Source of the DNA: a virus
Length of the DNA: 49,073 bases
Virus record (IMG/VR): IMGVR_UViG_3300008266_000413
Coordinates: 1 to 49,073 of that record
Strand: one strand, 5' to 3'
Both the position numbers and the translations under genes were made by a program. Position 1 is the first letter of the stretch. Each line of letters starts with the position of its first letter. This document shows, piece by piece, positions 29,356 to 40,124 of this stretch. The notes under the pieces were generated by a model. That model was not told where the DNA came from and made no database searches. It was given only the letters and a program-made list of their open reading frames with translations.

Positions 29356-29518
29356 TTGGTCAAAGTTCCACAAGGGGTACTCGTTTTTCGTACCCTGCGT
29401 AGACCACAAGGAAGCTTTGGCTGAAGTAACCCGTGTTACAAAAAGGTTAGGGATTCCTGTGGTGACCAAAATTGTTATCGAAGAAGGCGTAAAAGGGCTA
29501 CGAATTTGGAGGACTTAG
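29324..29518 (+). CDS. Small hypothetical protein, 64 aa
   Basis: ATG 29324 overlaps the primase gene by 32 nt. MKIETVSYNIDWSKFHKGYS followed by SFFVPCVDHKEALAEVTRVT and a strand VVTKIVIEEG reads as a small alpha/beta protein found at this place in several phages, as I recall. No strong Shine-Dalgarno is visible. The last gene before the terminator. Confidence 0.65.
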   Translation: MKIETVSYNIDWSKFHKGYSFFVPCVDHKEALAEVTRVTKRLGIPVVTKIVIEEGVKGLRIWRT

Positions 29519-29582
29519 GCTATACTGAAATCGCTATATTGCTGTAGCTCCTTCAAGGAAGCTTTCTCCTTCCTGATCTTTG

Positions 29583-29618
29583 CCCCCGGCACCCCCTCTT
29601 TGGCCGGGGGATTTTTTT
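29583..29618 (+). terminator. Terminator T3 at the end of the early region
   Basis: CCCCCGGC and GCCGGGGG form an 8-bp stem with a 12-nt loop, followed by seven T. It ends plus-strand transcription exactly where the minus-strand late genes converge; the T-run overlaps the stop codon of the giant gene. No matching T-run is seen for the other direction. Confidence 0.9.
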
Positions 29619-32600
29619 ACTTCCCTTCCTTTCGCCGACGTTCCAGCACTTCTTTGTTGCGCTTGTCTAGCTCTTTGGTACCACCCAGCGCACTCTCCGC
29701 AAACACAGGGATATTCTTCTCTGTCATCGGCATACCGCTCCATGCTTCTCTGTTAGCTGTTTCTTCTTGGCGCTTCTCAATAGACTTCTCTAGCTGGTCG
29801 TCATCGATACCTTTCTCAGGATATTTGATATTGAACTTATCTCGCTTGTCCAACTGCTTTAAATAGCCGTCGAAGTTTCCAGTGCGCTGACCGTTAAAGA
29901 ACTCCCGAGATATATTATTCATGAGCTTGGTGCGCTCATTATCTACTTTTTGATTTAAAGCATTTAACTTAAACGCCAACTTCTGTGTATTCGATAACAG
30001 ATCAGATCGGAAACCAATAGACTGACCAACTAGTTCACCCGCAGTAAAGCCACCTTCCAAAATAATCTGAGTACCTTTAGCATCCCGAGCACCTTCCGCT
30101 GCATACTTATGCGCCAACACAAAGTTACGGATCAGCGCAGGGGACATCTTCTCAACGCCCTTCTGGTAGTCACCGTTACCAAACGCTTCGTACGCGTCGG
30201 CGAGGGACAGGATCATTGCAGCCGAGGGGCCAGCTTTCTCCATTGCTAGAGCTACTACGCTCTCTCTAGCTGTCTTGGTTTCTTTAACATCCCGCAGCCA
30301 TATATCATTCAAGCTTGTACGAGATGAGATGTCCCAGCCAGTTAGTGCGTTAGCTGCACCACGATCTATAATGTCGGCGAGTGATTTACCGTTGATCTCC
30401 ATGTGCCCGATCTGCTTAGGCAACCACACAGTGCGCCACCAAGTCTCGTAGTCCATGTCTTTAAGTTCTTGGGGCTTCTCTTCATCGCGCCACATCCAGC
30501 CGAGCAAGCCCATGACTATGCTAAACATAGGCAAGCCTGCAGCACCTGCCAAGATCATAGTCGTGCCGAGTGTACCGAAGAAAATCTTGGTGGCTTCCCA
30601 CTTACCTTCTTTGTTAAGCAGCGGGAGCATACGCTTAAAGTTGCGCATCAAGAACAATGTCACGTGCAGCGGGTACATCGCAAACTGCAGCATTACTTTA
30701 CCCAACCCTTTTTGCATAAACAGCGGGCGGTTGTATTGACCGTAGTTACCAAGAGATTCGTTAGTATCAACAACGGCTTGGCTGACTGATTCTTCATGTG
30801 ACTTACCGGCTTTACGATTCAGTCGGTACGAAGCAAGATAAATCATTTCCCGCGATAGGCGCTCAGTCGTGTGCATCAAGCCGCCGGTTGCCATAGCAAT
30901 ACCACGTTTTGTCTTTTGCACCGCGCTGCTAATGTCTTCAGTCGGTATGCTCTTGTACCCAAACATGGCACTTGCATAGGTGGACTGCGACACGTCACGA
31001 CCTATCATTTCACGGATTGCTCGCTTCTCGTCAGGCGTCATCCCTTTAGCGTTAGCAATACTAGGAGGAACAAACGACATGGAGCCATCTGGGTTTGTAC
31101 GGAAGGTGCCGTATTGATCCCATACCCGTAACATTTTTGTTAGTTCACGAGCGCCATTGATCGGGCCGTAGCGGGACATAAGGATTGGTAGGCCGGTCTG
31201 GAATACGCCGAGTGGTTGTAGCAGAGCCGAAGATGCGCCCGACAAGTACCAGAGGAACGCCGAACGGTTGAGGAAGTCGCCAACCTTATCTGCTCCAGAA
31301 CGCTCGCCGGGGTTGAGTTGTTGCTTGACCCGCGCTTGCATCTCCGTGATAAACGGTTGCAACTCCTCTCGACCTACGATGGAATCCTGAGCTGCCGACA
31401 ACGAATTGCGTAGGAGTGGAGCGTACTTAATCTTAGCCAACTGGGTTGCCATCTTAACGCCAGTGGTGGAGAAGTTACGCAGTAAGTCGGTTGAAAAGCC
31501 GGTGATGTTTTTACGAGTAATAAATTGCCGACGGAAACTTTGCTCCGGCATCGTAGTCAGATAAAGCTGATAGATCGAGTCTTTCAGTTCTTCCCGTACG
31601 TTCGGGTCTCCAAAGTTTTCTGCGTCAATAACATCGAACAGACCCTTTAGGATTGAGCTAGAGTCAAACGATGCACGGCGCAGGGTACCGATGTCGTTGC
31701 CGAGCACAAAGTCTTGGTCTTCCTTTAACTGCTCCAGCGGAGTCCGACGCTCTTTTGCCATTGCTTCAGCAGCAGCATCTCGATCGTTCATTGTTGCAAA
31801 CGTAAAGAACTGCCGGTGCTTACCGGAGCCAACAGCCAGCCAGAAATCGCCTCGGCGAACCAACGGTATGTATGGCTTAATCTTCTGGCCTGTTTCGTAT
31901 ATCTCACGAATCTTAGCCATCAGGCGGTTCTGCGTATCGAGTGTGACGTTGGAGTTTGCTATCTGCTCATCCAGCAACTGAGCAAAGTAATCCGACATGT
32001 TCTGGTAGTGCTCCAGAATCAGCTTAAATATCTGCTGCCCCTTCTCACCTAAGTCCTTGTACATCTGGTCAAGCTTAGAACTACGCTCGGCTGAGTTAGG
32101 GTCGGACGGATCAATCTGTGCAAGTGTCGAGGCGTACGCTACATCTTCTAGTTTGCGTTGCAGGGTCTTATCTGCTTTGAATGCTTTGTGTATGGTCTTA
32201 GCCATAATCGCAGACGAGTGCAGAAGCTGCTGTGTCAAGCCGCCCATCTTCTCCAAAAGCACGTTGGTGTTGATTAGTTCAGGGATATACGAGCCGCCCC
32301 ACTTTGACAAGAACTCAGTCGTCGGCAGCTTAACCAGCAGTAAACGCTGGGCGTAGGTTGCGCTTTTCCATATTTGGCGCATGGCGGGCAGAATCTTGCG
32401 AGGGTCACGCAGCGCCTGAAGCAGTTTGGATTGACGTGCAACTTCTTCAGCATTACGGCTGATGCGCACTTTCTCAATAGCTATGTCTACCTCACGGTTG
32501 ATCGTAGCCTGAGTTCTTACTGGGTCCTCTCCATCTTCCGCAGCTTCGCCAGCATTTCCGGCACCGACGCCGACTTCTCCAGTACCTTGGTAGCTCGCTC

Positions 32601-35600
32601 CAATGCCCTCGGATACTCCGGGTCCGGCTGCTTCTCCTGTAGTGCCAGCGCCTTCCATTGCTCCAGTAAGGCCTTCATTTCCGGTTTCGATGGCGCTAGC
32701 GTCTTGGAAGCGGTTTCCACGAGGTTCGAGATTTCCATTTTTGAATTCTCCATTTAGGAAGTCAAAGATATTGATGTACTTTTGGATGTGATCAGTCATC
32801 CGTTTCTTAGCGTCGGCCAGATCAAACGAAGGATGTACTTCCAGCAAGTTCATAATACGCTGCATTTCGGACGCAAACACTGCGTTGTGCCCACGGACTC
32901 GATGGTGCGCCATCTCGTGAATCATGGTGCCAATCATAGACACTGCAATCTGCCGAGAGTTATCGGCCATCGAAGTACTAGCGGGGTTGATATACAACCC
33001 ACTGAACGGAATGCGGATACTTACACCGTAATACTCTTTGTCGATGCTAATACCAATTGCTTCGTTAAGGATACCTGTATAGGTACCGTTGTCTTGCGTA
33101 GAAAGCGCATTCCGTAGCTCCATGAAGATGCTACCGATACCCGCCAAATACTCATCGTACTTTTTGCCAAAGGTTTCACGGGCTACTTCAGATAACGATT
33201 TTAACCGTGGGGTTTCAAATGGAATCTGTACAAAAATACCTGTATTCGCAAGTTTGTCTATAATTTCTTGTTCTGATTTTGCGTAAAACCCGTTAGACCC
33301 ATCAGCGTTGGAAACAAAATACTCTACCCCTTCCCCCACAGTCATTTCTTCAACGCGCCAGCCGGGGGGTAGCTGTTCCAAAATGTTGTTAACAGCCCCA
33401 GCATCTGACCCTTTAACCAACGTATTGTCGTGCACCATCACACGGTTGGTGTCGATCTTGTCCTGCGGGATTGTCAGTTCATCAATACGAATAGCTGTGT
33501 TTTTTAAGTCGTCATCGGTAAGCTCCGGCACAGCACGACCATTGACGTACATAACCCCTTCACGGACTTCCACTTGGTCGTCCGGCTTGATCATTGTGAA
33601 CGCAGTCGGCGTTGCCGGTACTTCTGGTACAAGTTCCTCTGGCTTAGTTAAAGTACCATCAGAGTTCACATATTGAATCTGTCCAAAGCTCTTGCTCTCA
33701 TCCGCAAACTGTTGCTGCTGGTAGATAGCGGTTATGTACCTAAATATTTTGTCAAAGTCACCGCGTATGCTTGGCGCAAAACCTTGACGGTTCAAGTCAA
33801 ACGGGTAGCCTGCATCTTCAGGTTTTACTTTTGGGGAGACATCAACGTAAAAATTACGTTTAATTTTTTCGCCATCCCAAGTGGGGCGGTCTTTAATACT
33901 GGTATCAAACTGCCATAAACCGTTAGACAGTATGTGGGTGTTATCGCCGTATACGTAATCTTGAACTTTTTTCTGTACATAAACCCTTGCCGTACCCCAG
34001 TCAAAGTTTACGTTTGCAAATGGGGTGTATTCATCAATTGGGAAGTTCGCGCCAATTGGCAATGTATCTGGAGACCCGTACGCGTCAACAGTAACTTCAA
34101 TGTTGTCAAAGAGCGGGCTTTTTTCTAAGACCGGACTCTCTTTCAAACTATAAACTTTAAACGGAATATCCTTTTCTTCCCCCGTGGACGCATCTTTATA
34201 AGTTGGTGGAATCTTTACAACAATAGTTGTACCGTGCCCGTCAGGGAACAGCGTCTTAGTGTACTGCTCAATTACTTTAGGGTCTGTCGATGTTGTAATT
34301 TTTGGGGCTAGACTTGGATCGTCTAGCGCAGCCATAACTTCTTCGCCAGTGGTAACCATACGCGCCAGCACACCGTTGCGCAGAGATACTACTTCCAGCT
34401 TTTCGTTACCAAACAGGAACAGCATCTTTGCGATGCCCAGACCACCTGATGCGCGATCTGTTTCTTTTACTGTACCCGCAATCGTGAGGAACTCATTACC
34501 CATCACCGACGCAGGCATACCAAGGCCATTATCAGTAACTGTGATCGTACGTGCTTTTTCATCCAGTTTGATGTCGATCTTACCTTTGGCAAGCTGACCT
34601 TTTTCCAGTGCGCCTTTAATTGCATCAAACGAGTTCTGGAATATTTCCTTGATCGAAACCTTTGCAATGTCGGTTGGGTCCCCGTATAACTTAGCACCTA
34701 GCAGCGCAGCCAGACGCTTAGCATTAGCCGACGGCTTAGTAGATATAGTCTCACCCGCAAACTCAGTTGTGGTGTCTTTATCTTTACCAAACCCAAACAA
34801 ACCCATCGGCGAGACGCCTTCCATCAGGTCAAGCGTACCAACTGGGCGAGCGGTAAGGATGTTGTCGGTTGCATCGAGCAAGTCGGCAAGTGCGTTTGTC
34901 TCCGAGGGGTCCATGCCAATCAAGCGACGCAGTGCATCAACGAACGCTGACCAGTACGACGTAGTGCCGCCGAGCGAGCCAGCCGACTTTAGGAATTCTT
35001 GGAAGGCTTGGTCGGTCATGCCGTACGCAATGAACTCACGTGGGTCGTCGAAGATTTCGCCAAACTGAGCAAGACGAGAGATATGCGCAGGTAATTTGCC
35101 TTGGGATGCAAGTTCGTTGAACCGCTCGCCAGCGTTGTTCATTATCTGGATCAGGTCTTCTGTAGCGCGTACAAGTTGACTGCCCTTGTGCAGACCTTTG
35201 GTAATAGCCTGTCGGCCTAGCTCTACCTTCTTATTAGTAGCCGCGTGCCACAACTCGTGCAGCAGGGTGACGTTGTTAACTCCCTGAGCTTCCCCAAAGG
35301 AAGCACCGCGTACGTAGATAGTTCTAGCACCGGTTGCGTAGTTCTCGATGTACAGCGCACGTGCACGACCCCATTCACGTTGATACCGTGGATTCTTAGT
35401 CAAAGCATCGGGTGTTGGGTCGTTAGCTTCGACTACGACAATCTTGACGTTACTAACAAAACTACGCAGGCGTTTAGCCAGCATCTTTTGGAACTCAGTA
35501 CCCGTCTTAATAATCTGGGTGATTGCTTGTGCACCGTTAGTAGCTTTGCCGAGTTTCTCGTCGGCTACGGTCTCAGCCGCTACTTGTTCAACAGCCTTAG

Positions 35601-38382
35601 ATGTAGACTCGGTAGCCGCCCGTTGTTTGCGATACTGATGGCCTTCAGCAGCATTTTTAATTTCCGCCGTCGAAGCATTCTGACTTAGCAGTTCAAGTGC
35701 GCGTTGCCCCGGCTTACCTCGGTTGGCTTTGGATATATCGTAGAGCCGGTTGATTGCAGACTGCCGCTGTCTAGCCTTGTTGTCGTACATCTCATCGAGA
35801 TGCTCACCTGACGTAGCTTCATCTTCGTTTACAGGCTCGGCTGATTCTACAAGGTCCCGCTCGGCATCGTTGACCTGCTTGTCTACGGCCTTGTACGCGG
35901 TGCGTTGTTGCTTACGCTTCTCGTCGGCAGTTAGCTTATCTGCGGGTGCGAGCCTTGGCCTTCCCCTTTTACCGGCTGCGGTGGAAACACCGGTTTCTGA
36001 TTCCTCTGTTCCTTGCGCTTCTGTTTGCTCGGCTTCAATGGTTTCAACGCCACTTTCTTCCTCCTGTTGTTGAGCTTCAGCTAATTGATCTTGGGCTTGC
36101 ATAAGCGAAGCCCGCGCATTTGAAGTTTCCAGCAAGTCGCCGTTTTCTTGCGCAATTACTAGGTCTCTCTCCGCACGGGCAACTTGTTCCTGCGCCTGTT
36201 CTAGTGCACTTGGCTGTACCGTCGTTCCTTCAGTAAATTCTCCAGTAGCTGTTCCAGCAGAAACCAATCCAGTGGAGAGAGCTTCTGTAGCTCCTCCGGC
36301 AGGTACTTCAGCTCCTCGTTCGCCAGACACTCCAGTGCCAAGCTCACCTGTTGCAGTGATAGATTTTCCAGCATCTGTAGTTCCCCCTTGTTCTGCCGCT
36401 GCGTCATTCTCAGCTTCCTGTTGCGCCATCAGTACCGCACGTTGTGCAGCTTCAACTGGGGGCATCCCCGCGCCAATCAAGTCGTCCGTTATTTCCTGTA
36501 CTCGGTTTTCAGCCGGTGCAATTAGCGTTTCGCGCTTAGTAACTTCTCGCTGTAGCTTGTCTTGGCGTTTCTCATCTTGCTCTTCTTGAGCACGTACTCG
36601 CCCCTCGGCTATCCTTACCGCTACATCAGGGTCAATACCGCTTGTGTCTACGAGCCTACTAGCAATCTCGTCTACTTGAGCTTGGCGTTTGGCAACGCGT
36701 TCTTCTTTAGCTTCTGGAGTTTCAGGTGGTTTAGCTGCCGTTTCGGTTGTAGCTTTTTCCCCAGCTTTCTCCCCGGCTGCTTCTTCCAGCGCAGTTTCAG
36801 TCGTAGTCTTACCGGTTTCAGTGCGTTTGGGTTTAACTATGAAGCCCTTCTCCCGCATAAGCTGCTCGGCAGTGGGGATTACTTCTGTTAAAGGTTCAGT
36901 TGGGGCAAAACGATCACTGGCTAGCTGCGCGGTTTTACCTATAGCCGAAACAGTACCCCCCATTAACGCGCTTTGGCCTACGGTCTGCACTAGCGTATCT
37001 GCCATCATTTGCAGATATTGCTCGACACTTGGTGCTTGGTTAACGCCAAAAGGTAAAACCCCTTTGATGTCTCCAAAAGTTTGCATAGCAAGCGTAAATT
37101 GCTCGCCCGGCACTTCTTTTTTCGCAGTGTTAACTACCCACTGTTTTATCCACTCCAAGGGTTTAGTTTTAAAAAGCCCTTTTACTAGTTGAAGTTCTTT
37201 CCCAAATCCCGGTATTTCCCCTAGCACTTCCGCCAAGGCCATCCATGAAGCTCGTGCATTTGCCATTGTTGGGTCTAATCCCAGTTGGCGGGACTCGGAA
37301 TAAGATTTACCAAACTGTTGCACAAACATGCCAGCCATTGGAACCGTTGCACCGCCAGTTAAAACCCCAAGTGCCATAACAGGTGCGTTCTCAGCACTAG
37401 AAGCAATTATGTTTTCGGCTTGCCGTTTCCAATAATCTGGATTTTCACCTATAGAGTTTTGTAGTCTTTTTTTCTCTTTCGCAGATAACGCTTGTGCACG
37501 TGCAAACTTATCCGCCCCTACCATTTCGGCTACAAATTGATTAACACCGTATATGGATTCCAGTAGGCCAGCCTTTGCTTTACCTAACCCACGCTCCAGT
37601 TGGGAAGCTTTTTTGTATTCTGCGGCAACGGCTTCGTCTATATCGACGGGTTCGGCCAGACCTTCGTAGCGCATGTAATTAATTTCTTGGCCTACGGGAA
37701 CCCCTGCGGCGGCAGATCGTCGAGCCGCTACTTCAGCAAACTCAGGCTTTTCCCCTGCTGCAATCAATCGTGCAGTGCGGTCCTCAACACTACGACCAAA
37801 CTGTTCTTCAGCCCCAAACGAGAGTGGTAAACCGACACGCTGCCGTCTCTCAAACTCCGTTCTGCGCTTGGTTTGTTTTTCCTTGAACTTTTTTGCATAC
37901 TCACGTATTACGTCCCCTTTAACCCCCTCAAGCCTTTCTAATTTGGCACGTTCTGCTGGACTACCTGCGTCGTAGGCGTTAACTAACGCTTGGCGTACTT
38001 CAGGGCGGATTGGGAGGAATGCGTCTTTCTGGGGTGGCCTTGGGGGTACGTCATTCATAATTCCAAGGTCAGGCTTGGTGTCAGCCATAATAGCTGCACC
38101 TAGGTCGCTACCCATAGGGTCGCCAAATGTAAAGTCGTCGCTAGGAACTGGTGGTTTTTTTGTCCGCGTAGGTGCAGGAACAATAGGCGTTGTAAGCGCA
38201 GGTGCAGGCTCAGGCGGAGGCTGCTTTGTTACAGTTTTGTTGGAAGCGGGTTTCGCTTCGGCTTTTTTAACTGGGGCGGGGTTGCCAAAAAGCTCAGCGC
38301 CTAAGTTTCTGCCCTCGGATGGAGCCGGTTCAGGTTTGGCCGGGGTATCAAAAAGTTCTGCACTCAAATCACGCCCGGCCAT
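29617..38382 (-). CDS. Giant polyvalent virion protein with GHKL ATPase and two zincin domains, 2921 aa
   Basis: Domains seen in order: a Pro/Lys-rich N-terminus with two copies of a GRxLxAELFxxPA motif; a hydrophobic segment near 330-360; long charged Glu/Ala/Gln helices (about 520-950); a zincin motif LLHELWHAATNK (HELWH about 1042-1046); a GHKL ATPase with KEIFQNSFDAI (about 1245), VTDNGLGMP (about 1280) and GGLGIAKML; a second zincin motif MIHEMAHHRV (HEMAH about 1822-1826); a long helical region; and a C-terminal part with MYPLHVTLFLMRNFKRML and a membrane segment (about 2600-2630). This fits the 'polyvalent protein' type thought to be packaged and injected with DNA. Last gene of the late operon. 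Confidence 0.8.
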   Translation of the reverse strand: MAGRDLSAELFDTPAKPEPAPSEGRNLGAELFGNPAPVKKAEAKPASNKTVTKQPPPEPAPALTTPIVPAPTRTKKPPVPSDDFTFGDPMGSDLGAAIMADTKPDLGIMNDVPPRPPQKDAFLPIRPEVRQALVNAYDAGSPAERAKLERLEGVKGDVIREYAKKFKEKQTKRRTEFERRQRVGLPLSFGAEEQFGRSVEDRTARLIAAGEKPEFAEVAARRSAAAGVPVGQEINYMRYEGLAEPVDIDEAVAAEYKKASQLERGLGKAKAGLLESIYGVNQFVAEMVGADKFARAQALSAKEKKRLQNSIGENPDYWKRQAENIIASSAENAPVMALGVLTGGATVPMAGMFVQQFGKSYSESRQLGLDPTMANARASWMALAEVLGEIPGFGKELQLVKGLFKTKPLEWIKQWVVNTAKKEVPGEQFTLAMQTFGDIKGVLPFGVNQAPSVEQYLQMMADTLVQTVGQSALMGGTVSAIGKTAQLASDRFAPTEPLTEVIPTAEQLMREKGFIVKPKRTETGKTTTETALEEAAGEKAGEKATTETAAKPPETPEAKEERVAKRQAQVDEIASRLVDTSGIDPDVAVRIAEGRVRAQEEQDEKRQDKLQREVTKRETLIAPAENRVQEITDDLIGAGMPPVEAAQRAVLMAQQEAENDAAAEQGGTTDAGKSITATGELGTGVSGERGAEVPAGGATEALSTGLVSAGTATGEFTEGTTVQPSALEQAQEQVARAERDLVIAQENGDLLETSNARASLMQAQDQLAEAQQQEEESGVETIEAEQTEAQGTEESETGVSTAAGKRGRPRLAPADKLTADEKRKQQRTAYKAVDKQVNDAERDLVESAEPVNEDEATSGEHLDEMYDNKARQRQSAINRLYDISKANRGKPGQRALELLSQNASTAEIKNAAEGHQYRKQRAATESTSKAVEQVAAETVADEKLGKATNGAQAITQIIKTGTEFQKMLAKRLRSFVSNVKIVVVEANDPTPDALTKNPRYQREWGRARALYIENYATGARTIYVRGASFGEAQGVNNVTLLHELWHAATNKKVELGRQAITKGLHKGSQLVRATEDLIQIMNNAGERFNELASQGKLPAHISRLAQFGEIFDDPREFIAYGMTDQAFQEFLKSAGSLGGTTSYWSAFVDALRRLIGMDPSETNALADLLDATDNILTARPVGTLDLMEGVSPMGLFGFGKDKDTTTEFAGETISTKPSANAKRLAALLGAKLYGDPTDIAKVSIKEIFQNSFDAIKGALEKGQLAKGKIDIKLDEKARTITVTDNGLGMPASVMGNEFLTIAGTVKETDRASGGLGIAKMLFLFGNEKLEVVSLRNGVLARMVTTGEEVMAALDDPSLAPKITTSTDPKVIEQYTKTLFPDGHGTTIVVKIPPTYKDASTGEEKDIPFKVYSLKESPVLEKSPLFDNIEVTVDAYGSPDTLPIGANFPIDEYTPFANVNFDWGTARVYVQKKVQDYVYGDNTHILSNGLWQFDTSIKDRPTWDGEKIKRNFYVDVSPKVKPEDAGYPFDLNRQGFAPSIRGDFDKIFRYITAIYQQQQFADESKSFGQIQYVNSDGTLTKPEELVPEVPATPTAFTMIKPDDQVEVREGVMYVNGRAVPELTDDDLKNTAIRIDELTIPQDKIDTNRVMVHDNTLVKGSDAGAVNNILEQLPPGWRVEEMTVGEGVEYFVSNADGSNGFYAKSEQEIIDKLANTGIFVQIPFETPRLKSLSEVARETFGKKYDEYLAGIGSIFMELRNALSTQDNGTYTGILNEAIGISIDKEYYGVSIRIPFSGLYINPASTSMADNSRQIAVSMIGTMIHEMAHHRVRGHNAVFASEMQRIMNLLEVHPSFDLADAKKRMTDHIQKYINIFDFLNGEFKNGNLEPRGNRFQDASAIETGNEGLTGAMEGAGTTGEAAGPGVSEGIGASYQGTGEVGVGAGNAGEAAEDGEDPVRTQATINREVDIAIEKVRISRNAEEVARQSKLLQALRDPRKILPAMRQIWKSATYAQRLLLVKLPTTEFLSKWGGSYIPELINTNVLLEKMGGLTQQLLHSSAIMAKTIHKAFKADKTLQRKLEDVAYASTLAQIDPSDPNSAERSSKLDQMYKDLGEKGQQIFKLILEHYQNMSDYFAQLLDEQIANSNVTLDTQNRLMAKIREIYETGQKIKPYIPLVRRGDFWLAVGSGKHRQFFTFATMNDRDAAAEAMAKERRTPLEQLKEDQDFVLGNDIGTLRRASFDSSSILKGLFDVIDAENFGDPNVREELKDSIYQLYLTTMPEQSFRRQFITRKNITGFSTDLLRNFSTTGVKMATQLAKIKYAPLLRNSLSAAQDSIVGREELQPFITEMQARVKQQLNPGERSGADKVGDFLNRSAFLWYLSGASSALLQPLGVFQTGLPILMSRYGPINGARELTKMLRVWDQYGTFRTNPDGSMSFVPPSIANAKGMTPDEKRAIREMIGRDVSQSTYASAMFGYKSIPTEDISSAVQKTKRGIAMATGGLMHTTERLSREMIYLASYRLNRKAGKSHEESVSQAVVDTNESLGNYGQYNRPLFMQKGLGKVMLQFAMYPLHVTLFLMRNFKRMLPLLNKEGKWEATKIFFGTLGTTMILAGAAGLPMFSIVMGLLGWMWRDEEKPQELKDMDYETWWRTVWLPKQIGHMEINGKSLADIIDRGAANALTGWDISSRTSLNDIWLRDVKETKTARESVVALAMEKAGPSAAMILSLADAYEAFGNGDYQKGVEKMSPALIRNFVLAHKYAAEGARDAKGTQIILEGGFTAGELVGQSIGFRSDLLSNTQKLAFKLNALNQKVDNERTKLMNNISREFFNGQRTGNFDGYLKQLDKRDKFNIKYPEKGIDDDQLEKSIEKRQEETANREAWSGMPMTEKNIPVFAESALGGTKELDKRNKEVLERRRKEGK

Positions 38383-38392
38383 ACTTTACTCC

Positions 38393-40117
38393 TTATTTAA
38401 TTTTGTACCCCTTAGCTTTGGCAGCAGCTTCAACGTCGGCTTCACTTCTTCCAGTCGCTGTGGCAGTAGCTTGAATATCAGCACGTGTGATTACTTTACC
38501 ACTAGAGGCCTGTGCTGGGGAATTTTTGTTTCCTGACTGGCTTTTATCTGGAGCGGGGGCTGCAGGTTCATCCAACACCGGCTTTGGAATAGGAGGATAC
38601 CTAGCATCAATTTCTGCCTCCAGCTCTCTCTTCTTCTTTTCATCCCCTTTGATGTAGTCGCGGTTAAATGTTTTAAGCTTATTCTTCTCCTCAGCAATAG
38701 CTTTCTGCCGGGCAGTTTCAGCCTGCCCCCACTCGGTCACCGCTTTATCGTGGTTAATCTTCTTCTGGCGTCTGTCTTCCTCAAGCTTATCTTGTTCAAT
38801 CTTGTTCCGCTCTTTTTCCAGCCTGCGCTGTTCCTTCTTGTCCGCTTCGGTGGCCGTTTGAGACTTCTCGTCAGTCGTTGCTTCTCTCTTTCTAACGTCC
38901 ATAACCTCCCCAGCCGGGAGTTTAGCCCAGTCGCTCGCTGCCTCTTTGTAGGCAAGTTTTCTAACCGCCGTATCTGACTTGCGATCTTTTTCTGGCAGCG
39001 CATCATTTTCGGCTTTAGCGGCTTCGTAATAAGTAAGTGCTAACGCGTCAAAGTTCTTAGGTGTTTTGTCCCCTGTACCCACTGGTCTAGTAGCCCGAAC
39101 CATATTGGACATCAAAAGGCCCATATTTTTAACTTTATCCATGCCAAACTTCTGCGCAGCCAGATTGTCTTGACGTGCTTGATCAGCGGCAGCAATAGCC
39201 TCGCGGTTGAGACCCATCTTCTCTTTACGTTGTGCGTCGGCAAGGTTGAACTGCATAGACATCAGAGAACGTTTCTCAGCCCGATCTGCCTGCATAGCTT
39301 GGCCGTACACATTTGCAAAAGCTCCACCTGCTCTTCCAAGCCCCCGCGCTAAACCGCCCGGCTCCATAACAGCCCCAGCTGCCATTAGCATACCCAGACC
39401 TTTGGCCTGCCCTAAATTCTGTGCGCGTTCCCCCTCAAGTCCGGCTATTTGTTGTTTAAGTTCACCATAGGGGCTAGGCTCCGCGCCTTCTTCAAGCAGT
39501 GCTTTCCGTGTATTAAACGCCGTCTTGTACTCTTCAGGTTTAAACGCCGTGTACTGCATGTTCTCCATTCTCTGTAACACACCGGGCAATCTTGCAGCAA
39601 TGCTTTGGTTAGTGACGGGGTCGCCAAGCGACTCTTGCCCTGCTTGGGAGTCTTGAAAATCAGCCAGCATATCAGCGGTTAAAGAGTCTTCTTGTCCTTC
39701 TACCAAGCTTTGACCCTCCCCAGCAAACGCCACGATACCGCCACCTGCGTAATCTGCATCACTACCTTCAGGCACAGGCATACCCTCCAGACCGGCGCTC
39801 GGCTGTTGCTGAGCTTGCTGCATCCCCGGTAGTCCTTGTGGCTGTTGCATCTGTTGTGGCATTTGTGGCATTTGTGGCATTTGCGGCATAGTCGGCGAAA
39901 GCGCCTGCTCGACCATCGACGGTTGGTTCTGATACTGTTGCCCACGCATAGCAGCTTGCGCCATCTCATACCGCTGGGCTTCCTTTTGTAGCTGGAGTGC
40001 ACGTAGCGCCGCATACGGATTGATGTCCGTACTGCCTTGGCCGAGCACCGCTGCTTTAAGTGGCGAGGGGTCTTTCTGATAGCGTGCGGCTAATATAGCT
40101 GCTGTGTCGATAGTCAT
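38393..40117 (-). CDS. Gln/Met/Pro-rich virion protein, probable ejection protein, 574 aa
   Basis: Residues about 60-110 are rich in Gln, Met and Pro, including a tandem MPQ repeat. A motif DYAGGGIVAFAGEG follows (about 124-137). The middle is Ala/Gly-rich and helical (about 230-290), and the C-terminal 200 residues are highly charged helix ending with a small SAP-like helix pair (TRADIQATATATGRSEADVE). It lies between the giant protein and another Gln-rich protein. An internal virion or ejection role is inferred from composition and place. Confidence 0.6.
   Translation of the reverse strand: MTIDTAAILAARYQKDPSPLKAAVLGQGSTDINPYAALRALQLQKEAQRYEMAQAAMRGQQYQNQPSMVEQALSPTMPQMPQMPQMPQQMQQPQGLPGMQQAQQQPSAGLEGMPVPEGSDADYAGGGIVAFAGEGQSLVEGQEDSLTADMLADFQDSQAGQESLGDPVTNQSIAARLPGVLQRMENMQYTAFKPEEYKTAFNTRKALLEEGAEPSPYGELKQQIAGLEGERAQNLGQAKGLGMLMAAGAVMEPGGLARGLGRAGGAFANVYGQAMQADRAEKRSLMSMQFNLADAQRKEKMGLNREAIAAADQARQDNLAAQKFGMDKVKNMGLLMSNMVRATRPVGTGDKTPKNFDALALTYYEAAKAENDALPEKDRKSDTAVRKLAYKEAASDWAKLPAGEVMDVRKREATTDEKSQTATEADKKEQRRLEKERNKIEQDKLEEDRRQKKINHDKAVTEWGQAETARQKAIAEEKNKLKTFNRDYIKGDEKKKRELEAEIDARYPPIPKPVLDEPAAPAPDKSQSGNKNSPAQASSGKVITRADIQATATATGRSEADVEAAAKAKGYKIK
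39857..39892 (-). repeat. 9-bp tandem repeat encoding MPQ
   Basis: About four copies of GGCATTTGT (plus strand) encode Met-Pro-Gln repeats. The repeat is in frame. Confidence 0.85.
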
Positions 40118-40124
40118 TTTTACC

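Noticed and set aside
36689-37192. Plus-strand open frame of 167 codons opposite the giant gene
   Set aside because: It lies antisense to the charged helical part of the giant protein and is Ser/Val/Ala-rich, as expected from reversed Glu/Ala codons.
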